Assembly (NCBI GenBank): GCA_002394335.1
Contig: DGTP01000013.1
Coordinates: forward strand, 1-64,000
Length of the DNA stretch: 64,000 nucleotides
Reading direction: 5' to 3'
DNA from: Bacteroidales bacterium UBA4333
GTDB lineage: Bacteria; Bacteroidota; Bacteroidia; Bacteroidales; Paludibacteraceae
Each line of letters starts with the position of its first letter. Position 1 is the first letter of the stretch. Of this stretch, positions 63,844 to 64,000 are shown piece after piece. The notes beneath the pieces were generated by a model. That model saw only the letters and a list, made by a program, of their open reading frames with translations. It was not told the DNA's origin and searched no databases. A program made the position numbers and the translations under genes.

Positions 63844-64000
63844 ATGTATTTAACATCTGAGAAAAAAGCTGAGTTGTTTGCTCAGTATGGCAACGACGCC
63901 AAGAACACTGGTGCTGCAGAGAGCCAGATCGCACTCTTCACCTTCCGTATCAACCACCTCACCGAGCACTTGAAACAGAACCGCAAGGACTTCAACACCG
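63844..64000 (+). CDS. rpsO: 30S ribosomal protein S15 (partial, runs off the window)
   Basis: The first 52 residues of S15, which binds 16S rRNA helices 20-22 early in 30S assembly. MYLTSEKKAELFAQYGNDAK, then GAAESQIALFTFRINHLTEH and LKQNRKDFNT, match the family closely. An in-frame ATG at 63814 would add ten residues (MVNEKIVNAF) and has an AGGGAG stretch before it. ATG 63844 matches the conserved start, but the longer form cannot be excluded. The 3' end lies outside the window. Confidence 0.95.
   Translation, partial: MYLTSEKKAELFAQYGNDAKNTGAAESQIALFTFRINHLTEHLKQNRKDFNT

Overview
The window is ordinary chromosome of a Bacteroidota bacterium, almost certainly order Bacteroidales. Evidence from the sequence: 22 promoters of the Bacteroides type (TTTG about -33 and TANNTTTG about -7, with a fixed 20-nt gap), several gene families typical of the phylum (DUF4924, DUF4954, DUF6089, a receiver/PPDK-N protein, a TPR-TM-HTH protein, a GIN-domain protein), menaquinone genes and a class III ribonucleotide reductase. 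The last two suggest an anaerobe. The family cannot be named from this sequence. No CRISPR array, prophage, transposase or rRNA was seen.

Layout. 1-6000: repeat-rich edge, a secreted TPR-like protein, tRNA-Gln, then rplY-pth-S4 protein-DUF4924-nth-menG-menA. 6000-9100: nrdD-nrdG and convergent hpf. 9100-29000: secreted proteins with a shared short C-terminal motif, mixed with gdhA, a two-receiver/ATP-grasp protein, pgm, tyrS and eno. 29000-41400: one long minus-strand cluster for envelope biogenesis and housekeeping (DUF6089, uppS, bamA, two ompH, a small ORF, an MFS carrier, murF, a coiled-coil protein, recA, an FAD protein, tcdA). 41400-42150: a non-coding block built of repeats. 42150-50100: thioesterase, acyltransferase, hflX, another secreted protein, an NtrC-like regulator, recF and a glycosidase. 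50100-60650: rplS, uvrB, murI, dnaN, exonuclease, DUF4954, rnz, radA, SDR. 60650-64000: a membrane HTH regulator, a GIN protein, a second repeat block and the start of rpsO.

The most unusual feature is a set of short dispersed repeats. They fill gaps between genes and also occur in frame inside genes. A 16-nt unit occurs five times in the FAD oxidoreductase gene (exactly 81 nt, made divisible by three by one 17-nt unit) and three times in the radA linker (48 nt). A second repeat (GTGACCAAGG-N6-TACCAAGG) occurs in murF and in the C-terminal linker of a secreted protein. A hairpin element has three copies, one with a compensatory stem change. Two 130-190 bp composite copies sit directly upstream of the promoters of unrelated genes.

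The secreted proteins share a C-terminal motif of about 25 residues that may be a sorting or anchoring signal. The rplS and rpsO leaders can each fold into structures suited to autoregulation. All functional calls rest on recognition of motifs by eye. No database search was run.
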